A stretch of DNA of 64,000 nt from Tetrapisispora phaffii CBS 4417 (taxonomy: Eukaryota > Ascomycota > Saccharomycetes > Saccharomycetales > Saccharomycetaceae): positions 1-64,000 of the forward strand of contig NC_016534.1 of NCBI RefSeq assembly GCF_000236905.1, in the 5' to 3' direction. Below are positions 39,335 through 49,951 of the stretch, in pieces. The notes beneath the pieces were generated by a model that saw only the letters and a program-made list of their open reading frames with translations, was not told where the DNA came from and ran no database searches. The position numbers and the translations under genes were made by a program. Each line of letters starts with the position of its first letter. Position 1 is the stretch's first letter.

Positions 39335-40510
39335 CTAATCTTCTTCTTCTTCTTGTTCATCATCATATAAACCCTCATCTAGATCACTAATAGGATATCT
39401 CAGAATACAAGCGACACCTGTCAATTGAGCTAATTCCTCACCAGTGGAGTGGAAGACACTAACTACTTGAACTGAACCTCCTGCATCTTCTATATCTTCA
39501 ATTAACTTTATATATAGCATACGCTTACTAACATCATCAGAACGTAATAATGAATCCGTTATTAATAAAACATCAACAGCACCCAGTTCGGAGGCTTTCA
39601 AAACTTCTTTCTCTCCGTACCACGCCTTCATGTCATCGTCGTTCAGATGCAATAAGAACTCATCCATTATCATTGCTTGTTTTGAATACTTTGTGTCACT
39701 TAATTTGGATGAATAATTTGGATTTTTTAATACTTCTGATATACCTTGTAGATAACCAGTTGAACTATGAGCTACTAAAAATATATTTTGATTTTCTACT
39801 ATTGGGGTATAATCATCTTCTGCTGCATACTTAATGACCTTTTCTAGCAATGTCTTGGCATAAAATGCAGGCGAACATAGAATAACTAAATTTAATTTAT
39901 TAAAGTCAAAATTCTTTTTCATGGCTTCGTAAGTAGCTTTGTAAAATTTTTCTGTCTTTTCATCAAACTTCATGGTATCAGTATCTCTTTTCTTCTTTGG
40001 TAGAGAATATTCAATTTTTTGTTTCAATATAGTTGATGATTCAGTTAAAAGACAAACATGTGATACACCTTCTTGTAAAACCACAGCAGCAGTATCTGCT
40101 TTACCTTCGACATTACATGCCTCTTCAACAAGTTTTCTTTCATAGCTATTAAAATCATCTTTGATGATTGTTAATGACTGTTGATAGACGACATTGAAAC
40201 TGAAATATTTTCCTATCGATACATTTTGGTTTGCCCTTCCAGTTTCATCAGGTACAGTAATACCTTTATATCTTAAAGATTCACTATGCATATCGAATTC
40301 ATTAGAAATTATTTGTAACTTCAATTTCATGATTTCAGAAATTTTTTTTCTTCCATCTTCTTTAGAGGATACCATTTTTCTACAGAAAACTTCATCATCG
40401 TTCTTAATAATTTGGTATAAAATGAATAAATCTTCTTTGTCTTCTGGAAGCACTGTCAAGCTCACCTCTGTTGAGGTACCTGATGCTTCACTTAAATTGA
40501 TTAATTTCAT
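39335..40510 (-). CDS. DOM34: Dom34 (Pelota), ribosome rescue factor
   Basis: This eRF1-related protein of 391 residues (S. cerevisiae 386) has three domains. Residues 1-130 are the Sm-like N-domain (MKLINLSEASGTSTEVSLTVLPEDKEDL). The middle domain starts near EGKADTAAVVLQEGVSHVCLL and lacks the GGQ motif of eRF1, as expected. The C-domain includes DVLLITDSLLRS and GGSVQVVSVFHSTGEELAQLTGVACILRYP, followed by an acidic tail. With Hbs1 it splits stalled ribosomes in no-go and non-stop decay. S. cerevisiae DOM34 is YNL001W beside CEN14, and here it sits beside chromosome III-type genes and the probable centromere. It is intact. Confidence 0.97.
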   Translation of the reverse strand: MKLINLSEASGTSTEVSLTVLPEDKEDLFILYQIIKNDDEVFCRKMVSSKEDGRKKISEIMKLKLQIISNEFDMHSESLRYKGITVPDETGRANQNVSIGKYFSFNVVYQQSLTIIKDDFNSYERKLVEEACNVEGKADTAAVVLQEGVSHVCLLTESSTILKQKIEYSLPKKKRDTDTMKFDEKTEKFYKATYEAMKKNFDFNKLNLVILCSPAFYAKTLLEKVIKYAAEDDYTPIVENQNIFLVAHSSTGYLQGISEVLKNPNYSSKLSDTKYSKQAMIMDEFLLHLNDDDMKAWYGEKEVLKASELGAVDVLLITDSLLRSDDVSKRMLYIKLIEDIEDAGGSVQVVSVFHSTGEELAQLTGVACILRYPISDLDEGLYDDEQEEEED

Positions 40511-41045
40511 TTTTAATTAACTTAGATCTCTCTATTGCCAGTTTCTGACAAACAATCTTAGTTATAAATGTATAAAATACTAAAACCAAACTACCATTTT
40601 ATTTGTTTAATTTTTGCATTTTTTATATTAAATATATAATCTGACATAATGGTATTTCATCAAAAATTTTAATGCGAGAAAATATACTGACTCTAACGCA
40701 TATAACATCATAAAAGTAAAATAAAAATATAATTAGTATTAGCATTAGAATTAATACATTACATTAACACAGAACACCCAATATTGAACAGTAATAGTCA
40801 CTTCAGATATTGATCGTGAACTACTGCAATGATTTTCAGTTTTTAAATTTATTGATATTAATATTGATATTATTCTACTGAGTATAAACGCTAAGTATTA
40901 TGAACAAATAATATAATTATGTAATTTAAATGTGTATGCATTTATAATCGTAAACAATTGTCATTTTATCTGCATTGTGGCAACTTTTTGTCGTCTTATT
41001 TTAAATTTATGTTTCATATTCTATAGTTTCCAATTTAGTGTTTGA
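40511..41045. other. Intergenic between DOM34 and RER1
   Basis: This is very AT-rich DNA with no recognisable gene or RNA. It holds the DOM34 promoter. Confidence 0.35.
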
Positions 41046-41609
41046 TTATTTTGATGATTTAGAATATTTTTTCTTACCAATATCTAATGGAATGTAATTG
41101 TATTTCATCATATGTTGGATTTGTCTTCTCATTGTTAAAAAGAATAATAAAATAAAATACATCAATAGAATTGGCCAGAAAACAGGTAAATTGAAAATGG
41201 AAAAAAATGACATTAATAATGATGCAGCTGTAGCTCTGGCAGCATTATACCAAAATTTGAATTCAGGTAATCTTCTAATAAATGGACGGAATTCTTCAGA
41301 TCTTTCACCTGCTTCTAATTCCTTGTTAGCTTCATCTTGTTGCAAAGAAACATCAAACTTTGGAGTTAAGAATGCTAAAAATTGATTTAATAAAAATATA
41401 AATAAACCATAGCAAACAACGTACCAACCTTGAGCTAAAACAACACGAGTCAAAAACAATAGTATAAAACCACTTAATGAAGCCCATCTTACTTTAACAT
41501 GTGGAACTGTTTTGTCAATATAGAATCTATAAATAGTCTTTAAAGCATTAAATTTAGCCATTATTGGGTTGGTGCTTCCACCTTCATTCATATCACCTTC
41601 GTAATCCAT
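41046..41609 (-). CDS. RER1: Rer1, Golgi-to-ER retrieval receptor
   Basis: This 187-residue, four-span Golgi membrane protein is nearly the length of S. cerevisiae Rer1 (188). The signature segments TVPHVKVRWASLSGFILLFLTRV, GWYVVCYGLFIFLLNQFLAFLTPKFD, EFRPFIRRLPEFKFWYNAARA and FNLPVFWPILLMYFILLF are all present. The C-terminus is lysine-rich (GKKKYSKSSK), suited to COPI binding. It returns ER membrane proteins such as Sec12 that lack other retrieval signals. The pair with YCL002C is divergent as in S. cerevisiae. Intact. Confidence 0.98.
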   Translation of the reverse strand: MDYEGDMNEGGSTNPIMAKFNALKTIYRFYIDKTVPHVKVRWASLSGFILLFLTRVVLAQGWYVVCYGLFIFLLNQFLAFLTPKFDVSLQQDEANKELEAGERSEEFRPFIRRLPEFKFWYNAARATAASLLMSFFSIFNLPVFWPILLMYFILLFFLTMRRQIQHMMKYNYIPLDIGKKKYSKSSK

Positions 41610-42113
41610 GGTTTATGTCTATAAGTTTCCACGTTAATATTGCCTAATAACTAGTTAGCACCTATTTTTGTAGTGAAAAAGGTTGATGAATAGAAATAAC
41701 TAGTATAAGTGTTTCTAGCCACTTTGAACTTAGAATATAGAAAGGTTTATTTGTATATATATAATTAAAAGTATATTAAAATTTAATTCAAATATTATTG
41801 CTTTTCTTAATTTTCTATTTAATTTTTCGTGTTAAGATTTCAAGTTTTATATTATTTCTATCGAATAAATAAGTAGTTTGTTAACTATGTAGATTGAAAT
41901 TTGAAAAACACTAAAACCTCATCTCACAAAACAAGTTAAATGTAATTTAGTGAAATTTTAATAGACTTAAAGTTAAGTTGGATATATTTTAATATTAATT
42001 GCAATGTCTCTACATTGATATATACAATAAAAGATAATTGTCTTTAGGAGTAAGGACAGGTATGGGAATATTAGCATTATATAATTGAAGGTCATCACCA
42101 TAGTAGAATTCCG
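41610..42113. other. Divergent RER1-YCL002C intergenic
   Basis: This is AT-rich promoter DNA. S. cerevisiae YCL002C has an intron near its 5' end, as I recall. I searched here for TACTAAC and a matching GTATGT and found no convincing pair, although the gene might still have an upstream exon. Confidence 0.35.
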
Positions 42114-42935
42114 TTGAATATGTTCGTTACCTTATTTCAATCTATATCAAAGTTTATCTTTGTAATTGCAATATGGAATCAATGGAAGTATAATAGAAAT
42201 CATAGATCAATATATGGAATATCATATGATCTTTTTGCAGCAACATTTTTCAGTCATCTTTGCTTAGTATGGTGCACCTTAAATTATAAATATTCATCTT
42301 TATTGATAACTCAAGCAGTAAATAGGTTTCCTCTTTTCTATAATACAAATAATGAGACACCTGGAACAGGTAATATTCCAATATCCCTGTTGATATTATG
42401 CAATGATATTTTGAATATTATTGGATCGATTTGGGTATTCAAACAACTTATTTTCTATAGAAAGACAAAGCATATTTACCAAGGAATTTCACCAATATTT
42501 ATTTCCGTCGTATGTCTTTTCACAGTATTCAACTTTTTTACTTTGGTTTGCTCACTTTCAAATTTACCTAATAATTCTGGGAAATTTGGAATTTTTTATT
42601 TAGAACATATTAATTACATTTGGGTAATAGGAAATTTATTAGAATCATTTAAAATATTGCCACAGATATCATTAAACTGGATGGGAAGATCCACATCAGG
42701 ATTATCTTCCACCTTTATCTTAATGAATTTATTTAGTGCTACATTAATGTTGGTCACGTCAATTTTCGATGGGAATTCAACTGTTAGTTATTTTTTGAGA
42801 CCATATAATTATCAACCTATCTTCGTTACTGTTTTTCAGTTTATTTTGGCAGTCATTCTTTTCATTCAGGAAAAATATGTCTATATTAATTCAAAACCTT
42901 ATTTGCAAAAAGGTAAAGAATCTTCCATTGTGTAA
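42114..42935 (+). CDS. YCL002C-like PQ-loop membrane protein, unknown function
   Basis: This 273-residue polytopic membrane protein has about seven hydrophobic segments (for example ISKFIFVIAIWNQW, YDLFAATFFSHLCLVWCTL, ISPIFISVVCLFTVFNFFTLV). Two PQ-loop-like repeats are seen: around IWNQWKYNRNHRSIYGISYDLF and around ESFKILPQISLNWMGRSTSGLSSTFILMN, where the second contains the Pro-Gln dipeptide. This is the fold of cystinosin, KDEL-receptor and SWEET-type transporters. Position between RER1 and PGS1 identifies it as the YCL002C counterpart. The N-terminus looks short before the first PQ-like repeat, so a small upstream exon is possible. The substrate is unknown. Moderately sure of the family, very sure it is a gene. 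Confidence 0.85.
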   Translation: MNMFVTLFQSISKFIFVIAIWNQWKYNRNHRSIYGISYDLFAATFFSHLCLVWCTLNYKYSSLLITQAVNRFPLFYNTNNETPGTGNIPISLLILCNDILNIIGSIWVFKQLIFYRKTKHIYQGISPIFISVVCLFTVFNFFTLVCSLSNLPNNSGKFGIFYLEHINYIWVIGNLLESFKILPQISLNWMGRSTSGLSSTFILMNLFSATLMLVTSIFDGNSTVSYFLRPYNYQPIFVTVFQFILAVILFIQEKYVYINSKPYLQKGKESSIV

Positions 42936-43080
42936 CTAATTATTGGAAAAGGTATTAATACTCAAATATATGCCTATGAATATAAATTATATACATATAC
43001 TAGTCCGTCAAGAGTGCATTTATTAGTGGATATATTTACAACACTAAAAAAGATTTAATTTAAAATTATGATCAATGTAT

Positions 43081-44685
43081 TTATAGTTTTTTTCCTAAAA
43101 TTGATGTGGCAACCTTCACTCCCGTTGGAATTTTTCTATCTTTATCATTCCTAAAATCTTCTAAGTTTATTTCCTTTGTATTCTTTAATAGATTTCTTAA
43201 TTCCTTATACAATTCTAATCTTAATTCCATATCATCCGTAACAATTACAGCATTTGATTCGAGGTCTAACGAATATGCTCTTTTAGTATAATTCGATGAA
43301 CCGATAACGGTTGCAAATGGAATTTCTTTAATGATATCACTTTCATTTTTGCCTTGATTAGCTTCTTCTTTTGAGATCCATAATCCTTTTGCATGATATG
43401 ACCAACCCCCTGGTTGTGTGATAACACCTTTTTTCCATTCTCTTAGATGGATATAATTAGATTTATTTGCATTATGTACCGATTTTAAAAATTTCTTTGA
43501 CAAGAACAAATAAGCAGCAGGGAGATGTTTTGAAATACCTTTAGATTCAAAAAAGCCATTTGCATACGGTGATGCAGTTATCACAATAGAATTATTTGAT
43601 GGTGTTTTCAATAATTGATCTCTAATTTCTGGTAACATATTGAAATAACCTGTAGTAAACATCCAATTTATGGAAGGACTTTTAATGCATGAAATTAAAT
43701 TTAGAATTGTTGGCTTTTCAGTTGATTTATCTTCAAAAGAGTGAAATAGTGGAGAAAATTGGGATATTGGATAAACTGTTGTGGGGTAAATGTTCTTATC
43801 TACAGGCTCATTGATTGATTGTAATAAATTATCATTCGGGTTATGCAAGAAGTCAGAAAGAACTTTTGAAGTTTTTCTTATAAATTTCCTTCTACCCTTT
43901 AACGGTTCTGAACAAATGTTAGTCGATGGCCACAGTAGTTGATATTTCATTTGGTTTGTACTATACTCTAATTTATAACTTAATGATGAAATTAACTGGT
44001 GCAACGCAAAATGGTAATTCGCAAATAATTTGTTCTTGAATAGAAAATACCTGTCTTGCCTATTAGTAAAATAGTCATTCGATAAATTAGCGCCAGATAA
44101 CATAACTTCGTTATCAAACCCATAAATTTTCATGTGCTGTAACCCTAATGCTTCATCAAATCTACTAGGGATTAATGCTTTTTTCCAACCAATATAAGCA
44201 GGGGTTTTATATAACCTAATGTCAACTCGATCTTTATAATCATGAGTCAATTGTGATAATAATTGGGCAGAGCACTTGGATGGACTTTCCCTGGTTCCTC
44301 GCAGGCCATCTAATAAAAAATAAACTTTTAGTTTAGAATTATACTTTAGTGCATCGCTGATACACTCAACTAATTCATCTTCAGATTTACCAATATATAA
44401 TGTTGCTAGAAACACTCTTTCTTTTGCATTTGAAATTTTTTGTTTCAAAGTGTTATAAAAACAATCAGGATCATTTAATATTTCAACTTCTTTCTTTTTA
44501 AAATAAAACTTGGTGCTCAAATATTTTAGTTTAGTTCTGATCTGATCGGTATATGAGAGTTCTATCGTGTCTTGATGTTTGGGAGTGGATGATACCGTTG
44601 ACATACGTTTATTAATGGGAATAAATGATTTGATTGTAATTATATTAACAGTTGTTGACAGCTTAGTCGTTAGCGATTTGTTCAT
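43081..44685 (-). CDS. PGS1: Pgs1, phosphatidylglycerolphosphate synthase
   Basis: This mitochondrial enzyme makes phosphatidylglycerol phosphate from CDP-diacylglycerol and glycerol-3-phosphate, the first committed step to cardiolipin. It has 534 residues (S. cerevisiae 521). The N-terminus is a basic, Ser/Thr-rich presequence. Two phospholipase-D-type catalytic motifs are visible: HMKIYGFDNEVMLSGANLSNDYF and HAKGLWISKEE...TVIGSSNYTKRAYSLDLESN. RTKLKYLSTKFYFKKKEVEIL and LLDGLRGTRESP are also family segments. A GTCACGTG Cbf1-type box lies about 205 bp upstream. Its place after YCL002C fits YCL004W. Intact. Confidence 0.96.
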   Translation of the reverse strand: MNKSLTTKLSTTVNIITIKSFIPINKRMSTVSSTPKHQDTIELSYTDQIRTKLKYLSTKFYFKKKEVEILNDPDCFYNTLKQKISNAKERVFLATLYIGKSEDELVECISDALKYNSKLKVYFLLDGLRGTRESPSKCSAQLLSQLTHDYKDRVDIRLYKTPAYIGWKKALIPSRFDEALGLQHMKIYGFDNEVMLSGANLSNDYFTNRQDRYFLFKNKLFANYHFALHQLISSLSYKLEYSTNQMKYQLLWPSTNICSEPLKGRRKFIRKTSKVLSDFLHNPNDNLLQSINEPVDKNIYPTTVYPISQFSPLFHSFEDKSTEKPTILNLISCIKSPSINWMFTTGYFNMLPEIRDQLLKTPSNNSIVITASPYANGFFESKGISKHLPAAYLFLSKKFLKSVHNANKSNYIHLREWKKGVITQPGGWSYHAKGLWISKEEANQGKNESDIIKEIPFATVIGSSNYTKRAYSLDLESNAVIVTDDMELRLELYKELRNLLKNTKEINLEDFRNDKDRKIPTGVKVATSILGKKL

Positions 44686-44889
44686 GCAGCTACTAATAGA
44701 AGTTCAATTAAATTGAAATTAAAGAAATAAAATTAGATGTAACAGTATATACAGGTTGTGTTAACAAGTAACTTATTGCTTCAATAAGTATTACAATTTT
44801 AGGTACTAATATTAAATGTATAATTTATAAGATAATAAATACATTTTATAGTAATAGCAACTACATTTTGTACCACTAGGAGATTATAG

Positions 44890-44897
44890 GTCACGTG
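44890..44897. promoter_or_regulatory. Cbf1-type box upstream of PGS1
   Basis: GTCACGTG is an exact RTCACGTG motif 205 bp upstream of the PGS1 start. Cbf1 or a related bHLH factor could bind; phospholipid-gene control by Ino2/Ino4 uses the related core CATGTG. The motif is short, so the role is uncertain. Confidence 0.35.
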
Positions 44898-45031
44898 CTT
44901 ACGTTTATTTGATACTTAATTGTAATACTGATAGTATTATTGTTGTAATATTGGCCTTGAGGTCAACGACCTTATCACTCTGGTTTAGTTGGCCAGTAGA
45001 TGTGTTAATTGCTTTTATATATTATATGTTT

Positions 45032-45437
45032 TGTGGAGTAACAAGCTTATGTTGGGTAGTTCCAACATCTAAGTTAGTGTCATTAGCCACTTCAGTTGCT
45101 CTAGTATAGTCCATCTTCTTTATAGTTAAATAATCGATTGATCTTTTATTAGTGTAATTAAACTATTCTATATAGAGTTAGATGCCCTCCTTATATATGA
45201 GTTAATCTGACAGTTGAATGAACATGTGTACGTGTTCATTCATCCTCCTAAGATCTTTAGTGCTGTATTGTACATCTGTGTTTATCGCGTAGCCATTTAC
45301 ATTGTAGTGAGAAATTTGCACCTACCACTTGAAAGATTGTTCTAGACCTTCTTTCCATTAGTAAGTGATCTATTAGTTCTGGACTCAAAGTGTCATAAAC
45401 TCTTAGTTCTGTCACATACACTACAATAATTCTGACA
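45032..45437 (+). mobile_element. Solo LTR, 406 bp, copy 1
   Basis: It begins TGTGGAGTAACAAG and ends TTCTGACA, with TG...CA ends. The flanking 5-bp direct repeats TGTTT (45027-45031 and 45438-45442) are a target-site duplication. It reads identical to the copy at 61223-61628. It lies 227 bp upstream of the tRNA-Arg gene, where Ty1/Ty4-type elements insert. No internal retrotransposon coding region remains. The identity of the parent element is unknown. Confidence 0.95.
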
Positions 45438-45664
45438 TGTTTATATTGTCAAATTCTATAATCAGTTACACGTCCATTGCCATTTCCAACAAAATAGGAG
45501 AGCTATTTAAACATCTAGGCTTTGAAATAATCACATAATTATATTTTATGTAGAATATATAAAAAACAGATCTAGATCAAGGCTGCTCATATGATAGAAT
45601 ATGAGTCGGCATTATATTGGCCTGTCTACTGTACTTCATATTTCAATAATTTTCAGGAAATTAA

Positions 45665-45736
45665 GCTCGCGTGGCGTAATGGCAACGCGTCTGACTTCTA
45701 ATCAGAAGATTGAGGGTTCGACCCCCTCCGTGAGTG
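45665..45736 (+). tRNA. tRNA-Arg (anticodon TCT)
   Basis: The 72-nt sequence starts GCTCGCGTGGCGTAATGG, has the anticodon arm CTGACTTCTAATCAG, T arm GAGGGTTCGACCCCCTC and acceptor end CGTGAGTG. There is no intron. A run of nine T follows at about 45748-45756 as the Pol III terminator. It is nearly identical to the S. cerevisiae tRNA-Arg(UCU). Confidence 0.97.
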
Positions 45737-46338
45737 CTTACTTTCTTTTTTTTTAGTAGTCCTTCCTTATGAATTTAACCATCATTTCTTGAGAAGGATA
45801 GTTTCATCATCTTAAGGTGTTTGAAATTAACAAACCTTGCCAATTATAGTGAAATAATAATGAATTCTCACGTCCAATTTTCTTTTTTTATTTACATTTT
45901 GTAAGGATAACTTCTTATTTAGTGATGACATTATCAATTATCAATCACTTCTTACAAAACGTTAATTTGTCATTTACAATTAAAATTGCAAACGAAAAAG
46001 TACGAGTGAGATCTTAATGTCTTAAAATAACATTGAATAGTACTATTAAAATATAAATGCTCAATCTCTAATATTTTTTATAAATATTCTCTTACTTTTT
46101 AGTTTTAGTAATTACCTTTTAATTAATGGCGTCTTTCAACATGAAAAACATATAACGAAATTTATATTGAAATATTCAAATGTTAATGAGTACAAAAAAA
46201 ATAAATATTCCTATATTGAAATGTATGAGTATCAAATGTTTGAGAGTCAACAGTATACGAAGAACTGCTAGATGTCAAAACAGTTAAATAAATGCATATT
46301 GAATTGTCGCAGCTTACTGACTCCCCAAAATTCATAAA

Positions 46339-49300
46339 ATGTTTCAAATTAAAAATAAATCTGTTCTAGTTGTAGAAACTGAGTTCGTTATTAACTGTTT
46401 CTTAAAAAAAAATTCACTTAGTTTAAAATATGAATATATCGAATCGAAGAAACAGAAGACAATAGGTTATACTGTCAATGCATCCTATTTCTATGATGCA
46501 TTATACGACAATGAATACATATTTTTAATTAAGGATAACGGTTTCCTTGAAATTTTGGGTAAAGATTTTACACAGGTTGATCTATTAGATACAGAAATAC
46601 CTTTTAAAGAAGATTATGCTAATATTTATTTTGTGTTTAACTTCAAAAATAACCAGTTATATATAAATTTAGAGAAAAGAAGAATATTTGCGATTGATAT
46701 AAAGTTAACGAAAGATTCATTAGTGTTTTCTCCAAAAGATAAGATACTTACTTGCATATTTGAATCAACATCTAATATTATTCAATTCGATGGTTCAATT
46801 AATCTTGATCATACAAATGAGAAAGAATTTTTTGGATTATCTTTATTGACCTCCAAATGGGACTACGAATCTAATTGCAATCTGTATTCGATAATTGCAT
46901 TACAATTGCACTCTAAGTCGAAATCATTTCCATTTTCAATTTTAATGGAAGAAAAAGATTTAAAGTTTAATTTAGATGATATAGATGATACCATGATACC
47001 AATTTTGAAAATGGTACCCAATATGGGTTTATTTATATTTACAAATCAAACATTATACTTTTTTGAGTTTTTAATGGATATAAGGCACAATATAAGTGAC
47101 ACTTTAGTTGATAAATCTTATGAGTTCTCTTACAATTCTCAAAATTTTGGTAATATTACACCAAATATTCTGGTTTCAAAGAACGCAGATAATATAATCT
47201 TCACTCTCGCGACAACTAAATCATTTTTAGTACACATTTCACTTAGGTTATTACTTGAACATCCTGATGAGTATGTGTTCTATTGGAGTGAATTTCAAGT
47301 TGTAAATACATTGTTGGATTATTGTCCAAATCAAGTTTTTAGTTGTGGAGGCAATTCTCAGGAGATATTGGGACAATCAACTTCTGGAGAAATATATGAA
47401 TCAATTCATGACAACGATATAATATCTTCAACAATCATAAAATATTATAAGTCAAAAAATTTTTCTTGTTATAATTCTGAACTGGTTGGATACTCCGTTA
47501 AAAAATTGATAAACAGTATCGGCTCTTACAATGATAATATAGGTTATATCAGAGTCTGCTATAGAGGTTATGAAAATATCTTAAAAAATGAAAAGTGTTT
47601 AAAATCAACAAATTCTAAAGTAACAGGAGTTTGGATTACAAATTCGTCGATTTACTGGAAGGACAATGAAAATAGAATTTACAAAGATACTGAAGAATTG
47701 AAAGATGTTAAGGGTGCAATTCATGTTACAAAAGACAATAGGTTCATAGAAGTGGATACAAAAAATGATATGCTAATAATAGCAGATGTTCCCAATGATG
47801 ATTCATATACTTACATCAACAAACATGGATATTTGCTTAACAGCAAAAATAAGTTAATTTCCTGCAAAATAAAGAACTTTAAAGGTGAATTTTTAAGTAA
47901 ATATTGTTTATTTTCAATCAAATCAGCTAAATCGTATCTCCATTTAGTAATAAATGAAAGCACAATATCAATAGTAGAAGATTCCAATTATGTTACAAAT
48001 CCAATCGATATTGGTTCATTTGTTAATGATGCTTGTTTTTTCCCAAATATCGACAAATTCAATGTTATCATTGCATCAGATGTGCATGGCTCCATTTTTA
48101 TTATTAGAACAGAAAATGATTGGAGATCCTACGAAATAGAAGAGCAAATGTTAACAAACCAAAAATTAAAATTACATTTGTTAGTAAATCTACAACAGTT
48201 AATTATATATGGTCCCGATTCCTCCTTTATTTTATCACACAATGAAACGCATCATGGATATGATATTTTCGTAGCTGATATGAATTCTAATATCGAATAC
48301 ATCTCATCAAGTCCCGATGAACAATCTATTTGTGTTTTGACAAAAGAGAACATGATTTATGGATACCAAATTGGATTGCTTAAAGCTGACATGATATCTT
48401 ATCAAATTAAAACAGATAACCATTTTATAATGAAATCAGTGTCACTTCCCTCCTCATTAAAATTTATTGTTTCATGTTCAGTTTTCAACTTTTATGATAA
48501 CATATTAAAAAAATTTAAACTATTTTATCAGTTGCTTACATTTGATTTACATGAAAGGAAATTAGTTGATTCTTTTGATATTGCCAAATATTTTCCGAAT
48601 AGTAGAGTTTCTGACATGATTACTATGCCATTCAATATACCAGAAAGAACTTTAGACAATAAGGTAGATTATGCAAAACGACTTGTATATAATAGATGTT
48701 TCTTAGTTTCATTAGATATCGAAGAAAATGAATCCTTTTCGTTACCAAATATACTTTTATTTTCATTAGATGAAGAAACTGGTCAAATAGATCTACAATG
48801 TCAAATTAGTAGCCAGTTTCAAATTTCAAAATTAATCAATTATTCAGGAAATATTTTTATTGCTTGTGGTGAAGAATTACAAATGTTTGAAGTCAATTTT
48901 CGTGTCAATGACAATGCCTTTGTACTTAAGGAATGTTCAAATAATTTTGTAACGAATGCTATTTATGGAGATACTTTTATCATTCCGGGAGTAGAAACAG
49001 CAGAAATATCTCGAAATTATCCTTTATCAAAAAAATCTAGAACTAACATTAAACCTGTTAGCAATTTGCATCTTTTTAATTACTTTAAAGGTTTACAAAC
49101 ATTTTCTATAAGTAAGAATATCAATAAAAAGTTCGAACTAAAACAGATCAATTCAATGTCAAGAATAGATAATTTGAATCTGCCCTCCGAAAGCATGATA
49201 TCTGCGTACGCTCATTCTACACATGAAACCAGTTCAGTATTTGCAATTTGCGTAGCACCTAATAAAATATTTATTTATAATGAAACTGAATTGTTATCTT

Positions 49301-49686
49301 TCAGGCTACCTTATAAAGTAGTTAATATTATATCTGCAAATAAAACAGCTGATATTTCATGGAAAAATGTTTCAAGATCCTCCTTTAAACAATCTCGACA
49401 TCCCGAGATGTCATTGTTATTTATAATTAATACAGAAAATGAAGGCTGTTATTTTCTGAAGGTTCCATCAAACAGTAAAACATTATTATTGAATAAATTG
49501 CAAACTTTAAAACAGTATGACTTAATTTCAACAGATTCCATCACGGAAGATGAGGAATTTGAAACAATGATGCAAGATAATGAACAAGAGGAGCTAGATT
49601 TAGAATACAATAACATTATTAAACAACATAGTACTATTTTCTTCGATTCTAGATCTTATTCCAGTGATTTTTCCATACCTTTTTAA
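46339..49686 (+). CDS. Large DDB1/Mms1-like beta-propeller protein, unknown function
   Basis: This 1115-residue protein consists of repeated short beta-strand-like segments over its whole length, with no signal peptide or membrane span. Around residues 410-450 it carries SIGSYNDNIGYIRVCYRGYE and then KVTGVWITNSSIYW. That corresponds to the G.LR..R.G...PG+.+LW hallmark of the CPSF-A/DDB1/Mms1/Rse1 superfamily. It shares this layout with the next gene downstream. Collinearity with URB2-NUP85-VMA3 suggests it corresponds to S. cerevisiae YJR039W or YEL025C, both large proteins of unknown function in the duplicated X/V region. Which one cannot be decided here. The C-terminus is acidic. It is intact and AT-rich, and certainly a gene. 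Confidence 0.85.
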   Translation: MFQIKNKSVLVVETEFVINCFLKKNSLSLKYEYIESKKQKTIGYTVNASYFYDALYDNEYIFLIKDNGFLEILGKDFTQVDLLDTEIPFKEDYANIYFVFNFKNNQLYINLEKRRIFAIDIKLTKDSLVFSPKDKILTCIFESTSNIIQFDGSINLDHTNEKEFFGLSLLTSKWDYESNCNLYSIIALQLHSKSKSFPFSILMEEKDLKFNLDDIDDTMIPILKMVPNMGLFIFTNQTLYFFEFLMDIRHNISDTLVDKSYEFSYNSQNFGNITPNILVSKNADNIIFTLATTKSFLVHISLRLLLEHPDEYVFYWSEFQVVNTLLDYCPNQVFSCGGNSQEILGQSTSGEIYESIHDNDIISSTIIKYYKSKNFSCYNSELVGYSVKKLINSIGSYNDNIGYIRVCYRGYENILKNEKCLKSTNSKVTGVWITNSSIYWKDNENRIYKDTEELKDVKGAIHVTKDNRFIEVDTKNDMLIIADVPNDDSYTYINKHGYLLNSKNKLISCKIKNFKGEFLSKYCLFSIKSAKSYLHLVINESTISIVEDSNYVTNPIDIGSFVNDACFFPNIDKFNVIIASDVHGSIFIIRTENDWRSYEIEEQMLTNQKLKLHLLVNLQQLIIYGPDSSFILSHNETHHGYDIFVADMNSNIEYISSSPDEQSICVLTKENMIYGYQIGLLKADMISYQIKTDNHFIMKSVSLPSSLKFIVSCSVFNFYDNILKKFKLFYQLLTFDLHERKLVDSFDIAKYFPNSRVSDMITMPFNIPERTLDNKVDYAKRLVYNRCFLVSLDIEENESFSLPNILLFSLDEETGQIDLQCQISSQFQISKLINYSGNIFIACGEELQMFEVNFRVNDNAFVLKECSNNFVTNAIYGDTFIIPGVETAEISRNYPLSKKSRTNIKPVSNLHLFNYFKGLQTFSISKNINKKFELKQINSMSRIDNLNLPSESMISAYAHSTHETSSVFAICVAPNKIFIYNETELLSFRLPYKVVNIISANKTADISWKNVSRSSFKQSRHPEMSLLFIINTENEGCYFLKVPSNSKTLLLNKLQTLKQYDLISTDSITEDEEFETMMQDNEQEELDLEYNNIIKQHSTIFFDSRSYSSDFSIPF

Positions 49687-49951
49687 GGCTTTTATAAATT
49701 ATAGAATGATATTAAATGACATTCATCTCAAAAAGCAAAAAGCGTCCTATTTAAATGCCATGACATTATATATATTCCGACATTATTTTACATTACTGAA
49801 AAATAATAAATAAATTATTTATAAATAATTGAATTTAAACAAATGAAGTAATCGGAGTAAATTTGTGTTGAGAATAGTAATTCATGATGCTCTTATGGCT
49901 TTTATTATAGCAAATATGTTTGTATGATATACAGTATTATTATGATATGGG

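Larger units (their letters stand above)
44686..46338. other. Intergenic with solo LTR and tRNA-Arg
   Basis: It contains the PGS1 promoter, the solo LTR at 45032-45437 and the tRNA-Arg gene at 45665-45736. The last 600 bp are AT-rich without a visible gene. Confidence 0.5.

Noticed and set aside
44909..45109. 66-codon ORF near PGS1
   Set aside because: Its 3' part lies inside the solo LTR and it has no family content.
45795..45860. Possible minus-strand C/D snoRNA near tRNA-Arg (ATGATGA motif)
   Set aside because: No D box follows at a suitable distance and no terminal stem is seen.
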